Below are positions 30,887 to 42,600 of a stretch of 64,000 nt of DNA, one piece after another. The DNA is taken from the NCBI RefSeq assembly GCF_947623445.1, contig NC_135246.1:12073856-12137855 (forward strand). The letters are read 5' to 3'. The stretch comes from Clavelina lepadiformis (taxonomy: Eukaryota > Chordata > Ascidiacea > Aplousobranchia > Clavelinidae). The notes under the pieces were generated by a model that made no database searches, was not told the DNA's origin, and saw only the letters and a list, made by a program, of their open reading frames with translations. Both the position numbers and the translations under genes were made by a program. Numbering within the stretch: position 1 is the first letter of the stretch; every line of letters starts with the position of its first letter.

Positions 30887-33800
30887 TTAGCTACTGGATA
30901 TGCTTTGCCGCTGGTTAATCAACTCTTCACAAATTTTTGTAAGTTCTTTATTTTCGTCTGTCATTTGTTGCAATTGAGATTGGAGCGACTTTTTTCCAGT
31001 TTCAATTAATTTAGACTGAGTCTGAAAATGTAAGTAATTTTGCAAAAGTTTTTAGTTATCTGTCTCGTTTACTTCTATCTTATAATATTTTTATAGAATT
31101 TTAGTCCAAACATACTCACTTGCAAACTTTTAATTGTGTCTCTATTATCTTCCATGATGTTTTGAAGTTCTTGTTTATTTCTTGCCAAGAAAAAAAAGTT
31201 TTTTAACCTTCTAAGGGATTTTATTAGAGCATGTTTAAATTTCCTTAAAAATTTTCATATAAAAACATATATGTTCTTAATCAATTTTATCAAAAGAATT
31301 TAAAAATGATTTGCAACGATTTAAGTGATCTTTAAGCATGCAATAAGATACATCTATTATGTAGCCATACTTTGACAATGTAGTAGCAACGTCATTTTGC
31401 AAATTTTGAGTTAAATGTTCTATTTCGACAGTGTTGGACTCAACATGGGAAATAAGTTTTTGTGTGTTTGATTGGGCTGCACAGAATTTGTCCACACCAG
31501 CTTTCATGTCCTGAAAACAAAATTTCCATTTACAACCTTTATCCTGCATGAAGATTGTTACCCAATACAACAAAAATTAATTTTGATTAGGTATGTACCT
31601 AAAATATCACAATGAAACACTACTTATCAAAATTTTATTGTTAAAATTTTTTGATAAACAGCAAAAACCAACATGAAGTGCAAACTAAAAGCAAGTTAAG
31701 CGCTTTAATTTTAACCTTGTAGTGTTTTAACGGCTTTTGAACTGATCCATCCCAGTCATTCAGTTCTTGTGTTAGAGACAAAGTCATTTTTTCCACCTGT
31801 GAACAGAAAAGGTCAATTAAAAGATTTATGTAATGGGCAAGTGCTAGAAAAAGTAATCCTTAAATAAAAATTGTCAATATGTTTACCAGAAAAAAAGTTT
31901 TAATAATATTGCAATCATGGTATAATCAATTGTAAACCTAAGATATCTTCCTAAGACAATAAATCTTCATAAGACAAAATCATCAACACCTGTAATATTT
32001 GTCAAATTGTTGCACTTAACATAAGAACAGCACAGCATTGAGAAAAAACAATGTTTAATGATCGTAGGTAAATAAACGAAATCAGTTAAATATAACTGCA
32101 CGTAATGCTTACATTTTGTAGTTCTTTGTTCAACTCAATTTCTTCACTTGTGAGGAATGCTACATTACTCCCAGAACTATCCATTCCTTATAAAATTAAA
32201 TAAACAGCATGTTACAAGTTAATGGTACTGTACTCATATAAGGTTATCTATAAAAACTACTAACTATATTGTACAAAACAACTATTTACCAAACATGAAA
32301 ATCTCAATTTTGTGACACGCCAATTTATGCACCTTGGTACATAACACTCAACTTTGCTGGTTGACAACAAATGGCTCTATTGCACTAGTGGATATCACGG
32401 CGATTAACATTCAGTTGGGGCATTTTACATGTAGTGGAGAAAGGTTTTTTATAAAGTTTTAAAAAAGTATCTTTAACTTCAATTTAAGTTATTGTTATTT
32501 GACTGTTAGAGTTTAAGTTCATTATAGGTCAGTGGTTCTAAACTGGTTGTCTGTCAACGTTTTTTAGGGGTCTGCGAAGGCAGAGTGCCCTGTAAGCAGT
32601 ACAACTGCATGGTACAATTTTCAGCTGATAATAATTATACATTTGTGCAAAGAAATAATTATGATTTTTCATGCAGTTGCATTCCATTGCAAGTGCAAGG
32701 CAAGCAGGGAATCACGAATTATTATTTAAAGTTGATAATAATGAGTTTTACTCAATCATTTTTGTAATTAAATGGCAACACTGTTGTCACTGAGAATTTC
32801 ACACTCGTTACCATGGAATAGCTTGGACAACTAGCTCTGACGTTTATCATATTGGCTGATAGCAGTGGACATGTCTTCTGCCTAATTACCATTTTCTGAT
32901 TTCGGTTACTGCTAATTGTTTGCCTAACTTGCATTTCCTTAAAAACAATATGTTTGCAACCAGGCATAATTTCAACAACAGGTGCTCGATTGGTGATGGA
33001 ATTTTTTAATGAAACAAAGTTTTTGAAAGTTTTCAAAAATATTCCTCATTCTTTATAATTGTAATCTGCTCTGACGAAGCTCATCCACATGATTTTGCGA
33101 AACGTTGGTTTTATTAAAGAATTCCATCACTAGTTCAGCACCTTTTGTTATTGTATTTCTTTAATTCAATAACTTGAGGTTGATTGAACATATACTTATA
33201 AATTTTACCATTTGCCAGTTGCTTACATAAATAATATCAATTACATAATTGACTAACGATTTTCACTAGATATGGTTTCCAAATTTGGTAAACGGCAACC
33301 AATGAAATAGACACTGGGCACCAACAACTTAGGTTTAAAACTAAGTAGTGGACTGTTCGCATTTATAATCATGCGAATAAAGCTTTCCTGAAATTGCAAG
33401 CATATCATTTACGGTTACTCTTACTGTCAGTTATTTGAGATAATTCTTTTTCCAGGCGTGTCAGCTCCATTTTAGCATTTTTCACCTAAAACACAAAGTT
33501 ATGTAAGTTATGCAACATGATACAGTGTCTTTTAAAGTGTTTTTCGAGATCAAAACAGCATTTTGGATTTTCCAACGGCTTTTGAAAATTTATACTTTTG
33601 CAACTACAGCAAAAAATTAGCAGTTAGTCATGAATTAAAAGTCACGGCCTTTCAAAACTTCTTAGCAGTCGCCAAAGTCAAACTTCATAGCGCAAACAAT
33701 ATTTTAAATATATCTCAAATCTATCATTTATAGACAGGAAAATTCATGCATAACTATTACACAAATCTTCTTCCCAAAATATTTAATGACTATTTCAGCA

Positions 33801-34670
33801 AAATCGAAACAGTACACAAATACAATACTAGATCATCACAGGACAATTTATTCTTGCCCCGAACCAAAACAGTAAAAGGTAAAAAAAGTTAAGATTTTAA
33901 GGACCTAATTTTTGGAATAAACTACCAAACAACATAAAAAATTAAGTCTCATACACATTTGTCATATCTATTGAGAAGTGAACTTGTGCAAGGGAAGTGC
34001 TGTCTGGATAACTGTGAATAAGGTGATGGATGCTGTATGGTTGTTGATTTCTTTTGCATCATATTGTTCTTGATTTTCGATTTGGTTTGAAAACAATTTT
34101 TTTTTGTTTTGCTCTTGCTTTTGTGGTGTCTCCGTTCTTGTTTTGCAGTGTTGTTGTAATTAATTGAGTTTTAGTTTTCTATCCGATTTAATTACTTATT
34201 TTTGCAATAGAATCTGGGGCAGCTGACCTAGATGATCATGAGGTCTTTTCGCTACACCACACCAATCAATAATGTTATGATACTTTTTAATTTGTTTTAA
34301 ACGGCGAAATAAACTCTCTCTCTCTACTGTATTGCCCGAATCTAAAACTGTTCATCTATTCTAGACTACTGAACAGAACCAAGCATCCTTAATGCCTTAG
34401 CAAAAGGCATAGCAACGGATTAACGGAAGCGCGTGTCACTGGAGTATACTTGCGAGCCACTATAATAAGAAATAGTTTCCTACCGAATTCTACTTTTATT
34501 TATGTATATGTCAAAAGTTTCAACTGCTTACATTCATGCAGTATTGGTACTGCAATAGCCTATTCCTTAATATTGTAAAACATTATCATGCTCATTTCGG
34601 TTTAGCCTACCTTAATCTGTGACGCATATAATGCGCTGTAAGATGTTGAGCCAAAATCTTCGCCAGCCAT
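30887..34670 (-). CDS. 203-aa coiled-coil protein with TACC-like C-terminus, 7 exons
   Basis: Exons 34670-34611, 33485-33425, 32186-32113, 31796-31716, 31510-31371, 31180-31120, 31021-30887; 612 nt with all phases matching. The N-terminus is MAGEDFGSTSYSALYASQIK. Nearly everything after it is predicted amphipathic helix: KMELTRLEKELSQITD, then SEEIELNKELQNVEKM, then KQELQNIMEDNRDTIKSLQ. The final segment ENKELTKICEELI closely resembles the end of TACC proteins (ENEELTRICDDLI), which act at centrosomes and spindle microtubules. TACC proteins are much longer, with a coil of about 200 residues, and the earlier part does not clearly match. A small TACC relative or another centrosome or kinetochore coiled-coil subunit are both possible. 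There is no signal peptide or membrane segment. Confidence 0.72.
32530..32590. mobile_element. hAT left-end-like fragment in coiled-coil gene intron
   Basis: CAGTGGTTCTAAACTGG followed by AGGGGTCTGCGAAGGCAGAG resembles Charlie-type hAT termini. No right end or target duplication was found. It lies in intron 2 of the coiled-coil gene. Confidence 0.4.
33660..34325 (+). pseudogene. 3' end of a dead non-LTR retrotransposon (LINE)
   Basis: It lies in intron 1 of the coiled-coil gene on the opposite strand. Plus-strand frames read FMHNYYTNLLPKIFNDYFSK, then KYNTRSSQDNLFLPRTKT, then after a frameshift GPNFWNKLPNNIKN. This order is typical of the C-terminal end of CR1/L2/RTE-type reverse transcriptases (HxYNTR...WN.LP..I). 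Stops and a frameshift show it is inactive. It ends in AATAAA followed by a CTCTCT run, a plausible simple-repeat tail. Confidence 0.68.
34326..34480. repeat. SINE-like repeat fragment, copy 3
   Basis: GTATTGCCCGAATCTAAAAC followed by TGTTCA, CACTGGAGTATACTTGCGAG and related words match the central part of the SINE-like copies at 7540 and 26430. It directly abuts the LINE tail, so a shared 3' tail or nested insertion is possible. Confidence 0.45.
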
Positions 34671-36149
34671 GTTCTTTCTTTTTCACAGTCAATAAATACT
34701 AACCTCGCCAAGGCTAATCCTTTGCTATGTTATCAGGCAATCATGTATAAGATGCGACCATGGCCACCGTTACTGAACTTTACTGTAACCATAACTCTTC
34801 CTACTATGGAAACAGAAGTAATGTACAGAGAGAGATAGGCCTACAGCAGTGTGCGATAACAAAGCAAGCCGATTGAGAATGGCCATTGTTCTCGTGATGC
34901 ATCAGTAGTCCTCATTTACTTGCGTTTACGTTCTTCGATAACCCAAATTAACTGAATTTATGAGGCTCGTTCCCTGTTTTACTTTCACGAATATCTATCA
35001 TACTACATGTCATTACAATCCTAAAACCTCCTTTCAGTATTTTACCAATTTACTTGAAAAACTGGATTTTGTATTATGGCTTTTTAGCTTTGTGTTTTGT
35101 ATGTTGTATGAAATAGTCTTCTTTTATTTGAAATCATTCAATCATTTATTTTTTGTTAAAAGCGCAGTGTGGACGAGAACTCAAACCAGTATCTAACACG
35201 CACCAAAAAATGGGAAAAAGTGACAAGGCCGACGAGGCTTAAAACGTGCTCAAAAATAATTAAGGTAATAATTGCTGGAAACAATAGCACGGCAACTAAA
35301 CTCATAATTAGTTAAATCCACAAAACGTAAGTAGGAAAAATCGAAAGTAAGCAAACGGGCAGGTGGTGTGTTGAAGCAACAGATAAACGAAAATCGTTTC
35401 AATGCTGTACAACAGTGTACATAAATCAACTTGTTTTTGCACGTGTAACATACCAATGTTAAGCCTTGATAAGTTGAGATTGTAAATAGCCATTAATGCA
35501 TGACTAAAACAATGGCGATTCTCAATCGGCCTACTTTGAGTATGCTCATAGACTACTATAAGATGGACTACCTTGATTGGTAGAGATCCGTCAAGCTTGA
35601 ATCGCTAAGGTGAATGGCGAGCAAAATTATATTCGTTGTGAAAGAAATGCGTGGAATTAAACGGAAGATTATGAAATTTGTTTTGGGAAAATAAATATAT
35701 TTGACAAATTAAGAGTATGATATTGACATAGATTAGATTAAGCTTAGGAGTAACTTTATACCCTATTGTGTTTAGATTTCATGATGATATTTGTGATAGT
35801 CTCACGTACATTTATGATGATTTACCAATTCGATGTTGTGCAAAGCAAAGGCTTTCCTCAGTTTGAGGATAAAAATTGTTATACCTTACCATGTTTTATT
35901 GCAGAGTTTCTTATAAGTACGGTGACGTATTGTTAATTAGCAGAAGGGATAGAGCTTACATCGAACCTCAAGAAATCGCTTTGAAAGCTTAGTAGTGGAA
36001 ACTGGAAATTGTGCCATCTGAACGCCGATTTATAATTAATAAACAAAGAAGGAAAAGAGGTTGATTGAGCGCCAACTAATAATAAATAAATAAAAAAAAG
36101 AATTAAAGCTTCAGAACATGTCTTCTTCAATTCTCTGTCACTTTGATGT

Positions 36150-36215
36150 CGGCTCCGTAGCCGATTGGTTCGAGTGTTGGCCTCACAATGAACGCGGCGT
36201 GTGTTCAATATTCAA
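36150..36215 (+). repeat. tRNA-like SINE head
   Basis: GTAGCCGATTGGTTCGAGTG resembles a Leu/Ser-type tRNA A-box region. It is followed by GGCCTCACAATGAACGCGG and GTGTTCAATATTC, a degraded B box. No acceptor stem or intact cloverleaf can be closed, so it is read as a SINE or tRNA relic and not a functional tRNA. Confidence 0.45.
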
Positions 36216-37309
36216 TATTCAGTAGCGTTATATCGTTGACGACACTTGTTCCTGTTCACTGGACATGGTGGACAGCTCTACATCTAGGCAATATTGCATA
36301 AAAAATAAAATAAAAACTGTGCTACAGTCAGAACTTGCACAAAGATTACCTCAGTAACCAAGGCTCAAGTAATGAGGAATCAATATAAATAATATACTTT
36401 AAGATGCTTTTCAAGAATGTATCTATTTCCTCCTCATAACCGCTCAATTCTTCCCACATATTTATATCTTGATTCAATCTGCCTCGTTTTCTGCTACCTG
36501 TTAAGTAATTGTTTTAAAACACTTGGATTTTATAGTAGTATGTCGTACTATAAAACTTCAAACGATTTATTTCAATCAGTAGAGATCTATAATTCTATAT
36601 AGCCTACAGTATATACCTGATGTAGTGGCCAGACTGCATTTTTTGTCGATATTCCAGCCACACCCACATGCAATCAGGCTGACGTCTCAGCCGCGCATAG
36701 AGCATGTGCCGCTGTGGTTTTGTTCTGTTTTTTTTTCTGACTCTACTCAACTGGAACTTGAGGAATTACGGCAAAAAATCAGCCTATATAAAAAAATATG
36801 TCGGGAGTAGACTAAGTTGCATCCGTGCAAATTTGTTTCAAAACTGATAAGAAAATTGGTCAAACGCGCATTACAAAAGTACGAAATTTATTTCCATCGC
36901 CAAGTATGCAAAGAGTGTAATCTGGCCTATCAGTTTTGTTTGAATAAGCAAAAATTACAGTAGGCCTACTGGTTAATAGCCTAGCACTTAGCCATCACAG
37001 CAAAGTGAACGAACAGATATAGTAGCCTACTGGTAAGATATTTAGTTGGAGAGGAGTGCAAAACGAGCAAAACTACTGCATAATCTTTAAATACCGTGTT
37101 TGTGTCAATCAGGCTTGGCTCTCTGTTAATACATAAATTTACTTTAATAAATTGTTTTGTGTAAATATGATGGAATGATGGCTGAAATTATGAAATTATC
37201 AGTTTATTGTGCTTAACTTTCGTCATTATACGAAGCCCAAATAACGACAATTTTGGTGAAAAAACCTCTATGTGTACTTGACCTTTCTGGTGTATTGTTG
37301 TCAACTTAA

Positions 37310-37354
37310 ATAACTCTGCAGAGTTCCGCGGACAAAAAAGTTTGGGAAACACTG
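37310..37354. mobile_element. hAT right-end fragment
   Basis: GAGTTCCGCGGACAAAAAAG followed by TTTGGGAAACACTG is the typical right end of Charlie-like hAT elements (complement CAGTGTTTCCCAAA). No matching left end or target duplication was found nearby, so it is truncated or strongly diverged. Confidence 0.45.
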
Positions 37355-37820
37355 GTCTTCGGTATAAACACAATATTTGTGTTTATATTTCCGGTGTCTA
37401 TGTTTTTTCCTGTTCATTGGCGCGTGTTAGTAACAACTGGCTTGATTTTTCATCCCCACCGCGCTTTTGACGAAAAATAATTGAACAATGAATGAAGTAC
37501 AAGTTGTTAGTATTTTATGATGGTACACTGGTACTTTTATTGTTTTTCTTTTGCTATAGTATACTAAAAGTTGTTATGCATAGATGTTATGTTTTAGCAT
37601 ACTTTAGCATAGATGTTATGTTTTAGTATACTATGGTTTTACCATCCACACAAGGAAGTTTTGCTTTCAGTGCGCCAGATATATGCACCAATAAATTTAA
37701 TGCCAAGTCTACGTCACGACAACGTTATAAACCTTTAACGTGGGGTATGGAGCATAACAGCTATTTTGCGCCGATAATAATTGGCGCGTGAGCAAAATCA
37801 AATAAATTTTCCGATTGGGC

Positions 37821-38168
37821 TTTGTAGTAGGCGGTAGCGCAATTCACCCGACAATAACGTAATTGCCCTTCTAAAGATTCTCAATTAGGCTAGTTTTTCT
37901 TAACCCGAATGGGTATAAACGTTTCCTTCCGAGGCTATATCTTGGAAATGTTGCGTCGATTATCTCAGATATTCAGCATTTGGAACAAAATGCTTTTGTA
38001 GTAGGCGGTAGCATAATTTGGTAAACCATCAGGTAATTACCCTTCTTCAGATCTTCAATTAAGCTACGTTTTCTTGAGCCGAAAGAGAAAACTTCCCCTT
38101 CGTTAGCTATATTTTGAAATGCTGAATCAGTAATCTTAGCATTTGGACCACAAACGCGATGCTTCTGC
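37821..38168. repeat. Diverged tandem duplication, period about 174 bp
   Basis: Two copies start with TTTGTAGTAGGCGGTAGC (37821 and 37995) and run in parallel: AATTnCCCTTCT, TCTCAATTAGGCTA versus CTTCAATTAAGCTA, TTTTCTTnA-CCGAA, CTTCC, GGCTATATCTTGGAAATG versus AGCTATATTTTGAAATGCTG, and CAGCATTTGGA versus TAGCATTTGGA. Confidence 0.65.
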
Positions 38169-38200
38169 AAGGGTTAGGACCGCCTGCTGCTCCATAATGC

Positions 38201-38926
38201 TAGGCTTACCATACGTCCCGTTTTAGCCGGGACAGTCCCGCTATTTAAGGATTTGTCCCGGCGTCCCGCTCAGTCAACCCAAAGTCCCGCTTTGGCATTT
38301 AGTCAGCCAGCATTGTCCCACACTTAGCATACTGTGACAGGTCTGCTTAGCCAACTTGCTGAAGAGCAATGCTCGATGCTTGTTCTTGTTTCGTTGTGTT
38401 AAATGTGAAAGTAATTGTTACGTCATTGTAGCGGGTAATTGGTCCAGTAGTGGGTTGATTGTTAACGCATTCGCTAGTTCAGTAATACCAGGCTAGAAGG
38501 AGGAGGTGATATTTTTGCAGATAGGTTATGGAAAGAACTTATTTTGTATCGGTACTTGTTTGCATTTCCTTCTGCAAAAACCATTTGAATGTGAAAGCCC
38601 TTACCACCTGCAAAATTAACACTGACTTTTCCTGCTGTGATTTTTATGAGAAAATAAAATCGAATAAAGACTTCTTGAAGAAAGTATTTTCTACAGTAAA
38701 GTATGATTGGACGATTATGTAAATTTACAAGTGCTTGAACATTGTTTTGTTTCCTAGCAAAATGAATTATTTTAGTTTTTCTGGGTGTCTTACTACTTTA
38801 GTCGTCCCTGACGATAGGAATCCAAAATAGTTGCATACTCCTAGTAAAATATGAACCACATTTATCTGATAAGGTTCGTTTTTCTGAAGCGTCCCACTTT
38901 TCAATCACAAAAATATGGTATGCCTA
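38201..38926. mobile_element. Non-autonomous hAT-type element (726 bp)
   Basis: 13-bp terminal inverted repeats TAGGCTTACCATA and TAGGCATACCATA (12 of 13 identical), flanked by a perfect 8-bp duplication CATAATGC (38193-38200 and 38927-38934). The subterminal region is rich in CGTCCCG and GTCCCG words on the left and GCGTCCCAC on the right. No transposase frame is evident. Confidence 0.75.
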
Positions 38927-39687
38927 CATAATGCTGATGATACAAAGAGATGTCGCTAACATATAATAGGTGATAAGAGTTTTCTTGTGTATTGCTGAGC
39001 TGAGTAGACTTAGTGTTTATGGTAATTTTCATAGTAGCAGCAGCTGGCGGGTCACGACACTTCAATTTGGGACAATCCTATTTTAGAGAAAAGAGGAGTT
39101 TTAGGAATGCAATGCTAATTTTCAGAAAGTAAGGATCGTGTTGTTTCTTTTTCGCCATTGACTGTGGAGAGCGAAAAGTATGGTGCTAACCTCTTGGTAG
39201 ACTGGACAAACAAGAAATATTGGGGACTAGTGCAGAAGTGCACAACCACAGGATGCCTTTCCATACTAGACCCCAGCTACTCAAATCGTGACGTCATCTG
39301 TTTGTGCACTTGTGCACTAGACCCAGTCACTAGTATAAAGTCTAAAATGTGATATTCTGTTATTCCTTCCTTTTCACTGACTGGTCAATTGTATGCAGAA
39401 CATTCATTCAACATTTCTCCCTTTTGTCATTCTGTATATTGATGACTGCAAAACTAAACAATGTCACAATTTGGGTAGTAGGGGTTTAGAATACAATTGC
39501 ATCACATGCTTGTGCACTTTGTTTTGCGCACAAGATCCCATTTTGCTGTTGTTGTTAAGTAAGTAGTGTAGTAAGTATACATTTTAGTGTATAAAACAAC
39601 TTTACAAGTGTCTTTGTTAAATTAGGAATTCCGGTACCGGTAGGTTATCTACAAACAAGTGCAGGTGTTATTGTGTTGGTATATCAC

Positions 39688-42600
39688 ATGTCTTCGAAAA
39701 TGATGTTGAAGGGTAGGATTCTATTGTTTTCCATTACCGGATGCAAACATTGCAAAGCAGCAAAGTCCAAGCTGGAATTGTTGGAACTACCTTATTTTGA
39801 AGTTAATTTGGATAACCATCCAAATGAAAGGTAGTTCTCAGCAGCATAGTGATTTTTAACAATTATTATCGGCTCCTTTCACTTATATGCTTAAGTTTTT
39901 CTAAACTTTTTTTGTGTTTATATTTTTGTTATTACTTAGTCTATTTGCTGGCAAGAATTTAGTTAGTTAGCTCATCACCCACATTAACTTAGGTTGAGGC
40001 TAATACAATTGAATGCTGTTTTCACAACCTTACACTATCACCTTACAAAACTTACTTGAATTCACATACATGTAAAATCTAATTAATTTTTTAGTTTTTA
40101 TTTTTAAATGCTCCCAGGGCAACAATGACAAAACTAACAAACCAACACAGTGTTCCACAAATATTCTTTAATGACAAACATATTGGAGGAAATGCAGAAT
40201 TTCAAGAACTGGTGTGTTCATTGCCAAATTTCGATTATTACTGTTATTTTTATCATCATTTTCACATTTTAAGCCATGAATGCTGAATTAATTAGGTCTT
40301 CTATTACTAGTTATCAAATTGCAATTAACTTTTTTACATTTGTGATAGAGTGATGAAGCGTTGCAAACTTTAATTGCATATGTTCGAGATAATGAAGCAC
40401 CAGAAAATACCCCACAGCCACTTAAAGCTAATGAATTAGATGCTGATGCTCGTAAGATTTAAATAATGGCAGCAAAATTAAAAAAGTCTTTTCACAACCT
40501 ACTAATTGTCCTTACGTGGTTATCTTTAAATATTTTATCAATGCACGATTTTGAAGAGTAGTTATATATGTAAAATTCAGGTGTGTCAGACAAAATGGAT
40601 GAGCTCTCCTCACTTGTAGAAGCACTCAGGGAGCAAAATGGAATTGTTCATGATCATAGGTAGGCAAGAATTTTAGGATCTGAAGATGTTTTAATTGATA
40701 CGGTATTTAAATTATTTTAGAAAGATAACATAAATCTGTAGTTGCTGTAGCACAGGAATGTTCTGACAGTTATTAAAATGATTAGCCTTTTTGGTTTGTA
40801 TTATTCATACTATTTATTAATTATTCTTGGTGTGCGTCAGAAGTCATTATAAATTTCTGTACATGTCTAATTCATAATATGTGTAATGTGTTACTTGCAA
40901 CTAACATTCTGCTTTAACAGGCATTTCATCCGATCTTATCCAAATACATTTACAGGAGAAGATGCAATAACATTTATTGCTCAAGAAAAAGGATTAGGTC
41001 GGTGAGTGTACTGCCATTAAATGGAAAGCAATACATATGTTAGAAGTCAGAAAAAAGAAAGCTTTGTTAAAGAATTTGTGATTAGAGCAGATATTTATTA
41101 TATATTGTAGCAAAAATTTATTTTTGTCTTTCTGTTGTGTTCTAATGAAATGTTATTGCACTACACTTTCAAAACTTAAACTAACAAATTTAAATTTAAG
41201 AGCCTGCAATATAAATTATATATTAGATTTTACCTGTCAATGCTAACAGTAACAAGCTTAAAATTAAAAACTCATAAATTATATATTTTATACCTTTTTA
41301 ATGTTTATTTTTAAACCTAAAGACAGGACAGCAGCATTAGAGATAGCTCAACAGCTGATAACAAAGAAATTTGCTGCTGCATTAAAAGAAGGGATACCCA
41401 TGAAAGATGATAAGACACTTTACCGCTTCATGCAAGATTGGCCCTCAAATGCTTTAAATGCTGGATTAGCGGCATACAAGTCCATAACATTAGGTCATAC
41501 ATTGTATTTATACTGTACATATAGAATATTGATCTTATCATGGCAGTGTTAGCATAATTTTATAAATGGATACAAAATGCCGATTTGGCTATTACCTTTT
41601 TCTTATAGAGCGGTATAGATGTAGAATTGTAATAGAATGAAATATTTGTTTGACGTCATGTTTTTTTACATTAAGCAAAGCTGATTGAGAAACAGGAAAC
41701 AAAATGGATAGTTATTACCTTATTATCTTAATTATTATGCACTTCTCTACTCCCCCATAAATAAACAACGTTTCATTTTAAAAAACAAATCATATTAATT
41801 ACATTCTTAAGTTAATGTCAGCCTTGCCGCATTACATAATTATTTCTTTTTAGCATCAGAATTGTCTATCCTTATAAGGAAGAGTATTCTTAAGCTGTAC
41901 GGCAGCTATCTTTCGAATGATGGGAAGATGGTTGATTACACTGGCCTCGGGCAAAGTCCTGAATTTGAAGATTATGTGCAATTATCAGCCCAACTACAGC
42001 GTGTCCAGGTTATAAGTAAACACTGGCACTACTTCGCGCTAGCTCAACACGCTGTACTGATTGACCAAAGAAATAATGTTATTATTATTTTTGTTTTGTA
42101 GGCAGAAACTTTATCGCGTGGAGAAAAACTTGCCTTCTTTATAAACATTTATAATGCTCTGGTTATACATGGTAATGTTAAGATTGGTTTTCCCAATACC
42201 ACTTGGCAGCGTTATAAGGTACCGTATTTAGAAATATTACTAAATAATAATCCTTACAGTAATGCCACAGTCATTATGATCAGTAAACATAACTTACATG
42301 CAACTTTTCTTACAAAATGTGGTATTTAGTTCTTCAATGATGCTAAGTACATTATTGGTGGTCACAGCTATTCACTCCAAGATATTGAGAATGGTGTACT
42401 GAGATCTAACAGAAAGGTAAACATCAGAATTGATCTTCTGTTTAGACCAGTGGTTCCCAACCTTTTTTGGTGTGGGGCCGAATTTCAAACTTCAGAGTAC
42501 GTATGGAGCCGCATGAAAACACTCAAGTAATTATAACGGAATTTTTAAAGTATGAAATCATGTTTCAACAATAGCAACACTAACAAGAAAAATCACACAA

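Larger units (their letters stand above)
34671..39687. other. Intergenic, about 5 kb, repeat-rich
   Basis: The divergent spacer between the coiled-coil gene (-) and the glutaredoxin fusion gene (+). It holds a tRNA-like SINE head near 36150, a hAT right-end fragment ending at 37354, a 174-bp tandem duplication at 37821-38168 and a complete hAT-type element at 38201. No protein-coding exon is supported. Confidence 0.5.

Noticed and set aside
36150..36215. Functional tRNA gene
   Set aside because: A-box-like and degraded B-box-like words are present but no acceptor stem or full cloverleaf can be closed; a SINE/tRNA relic fits better.
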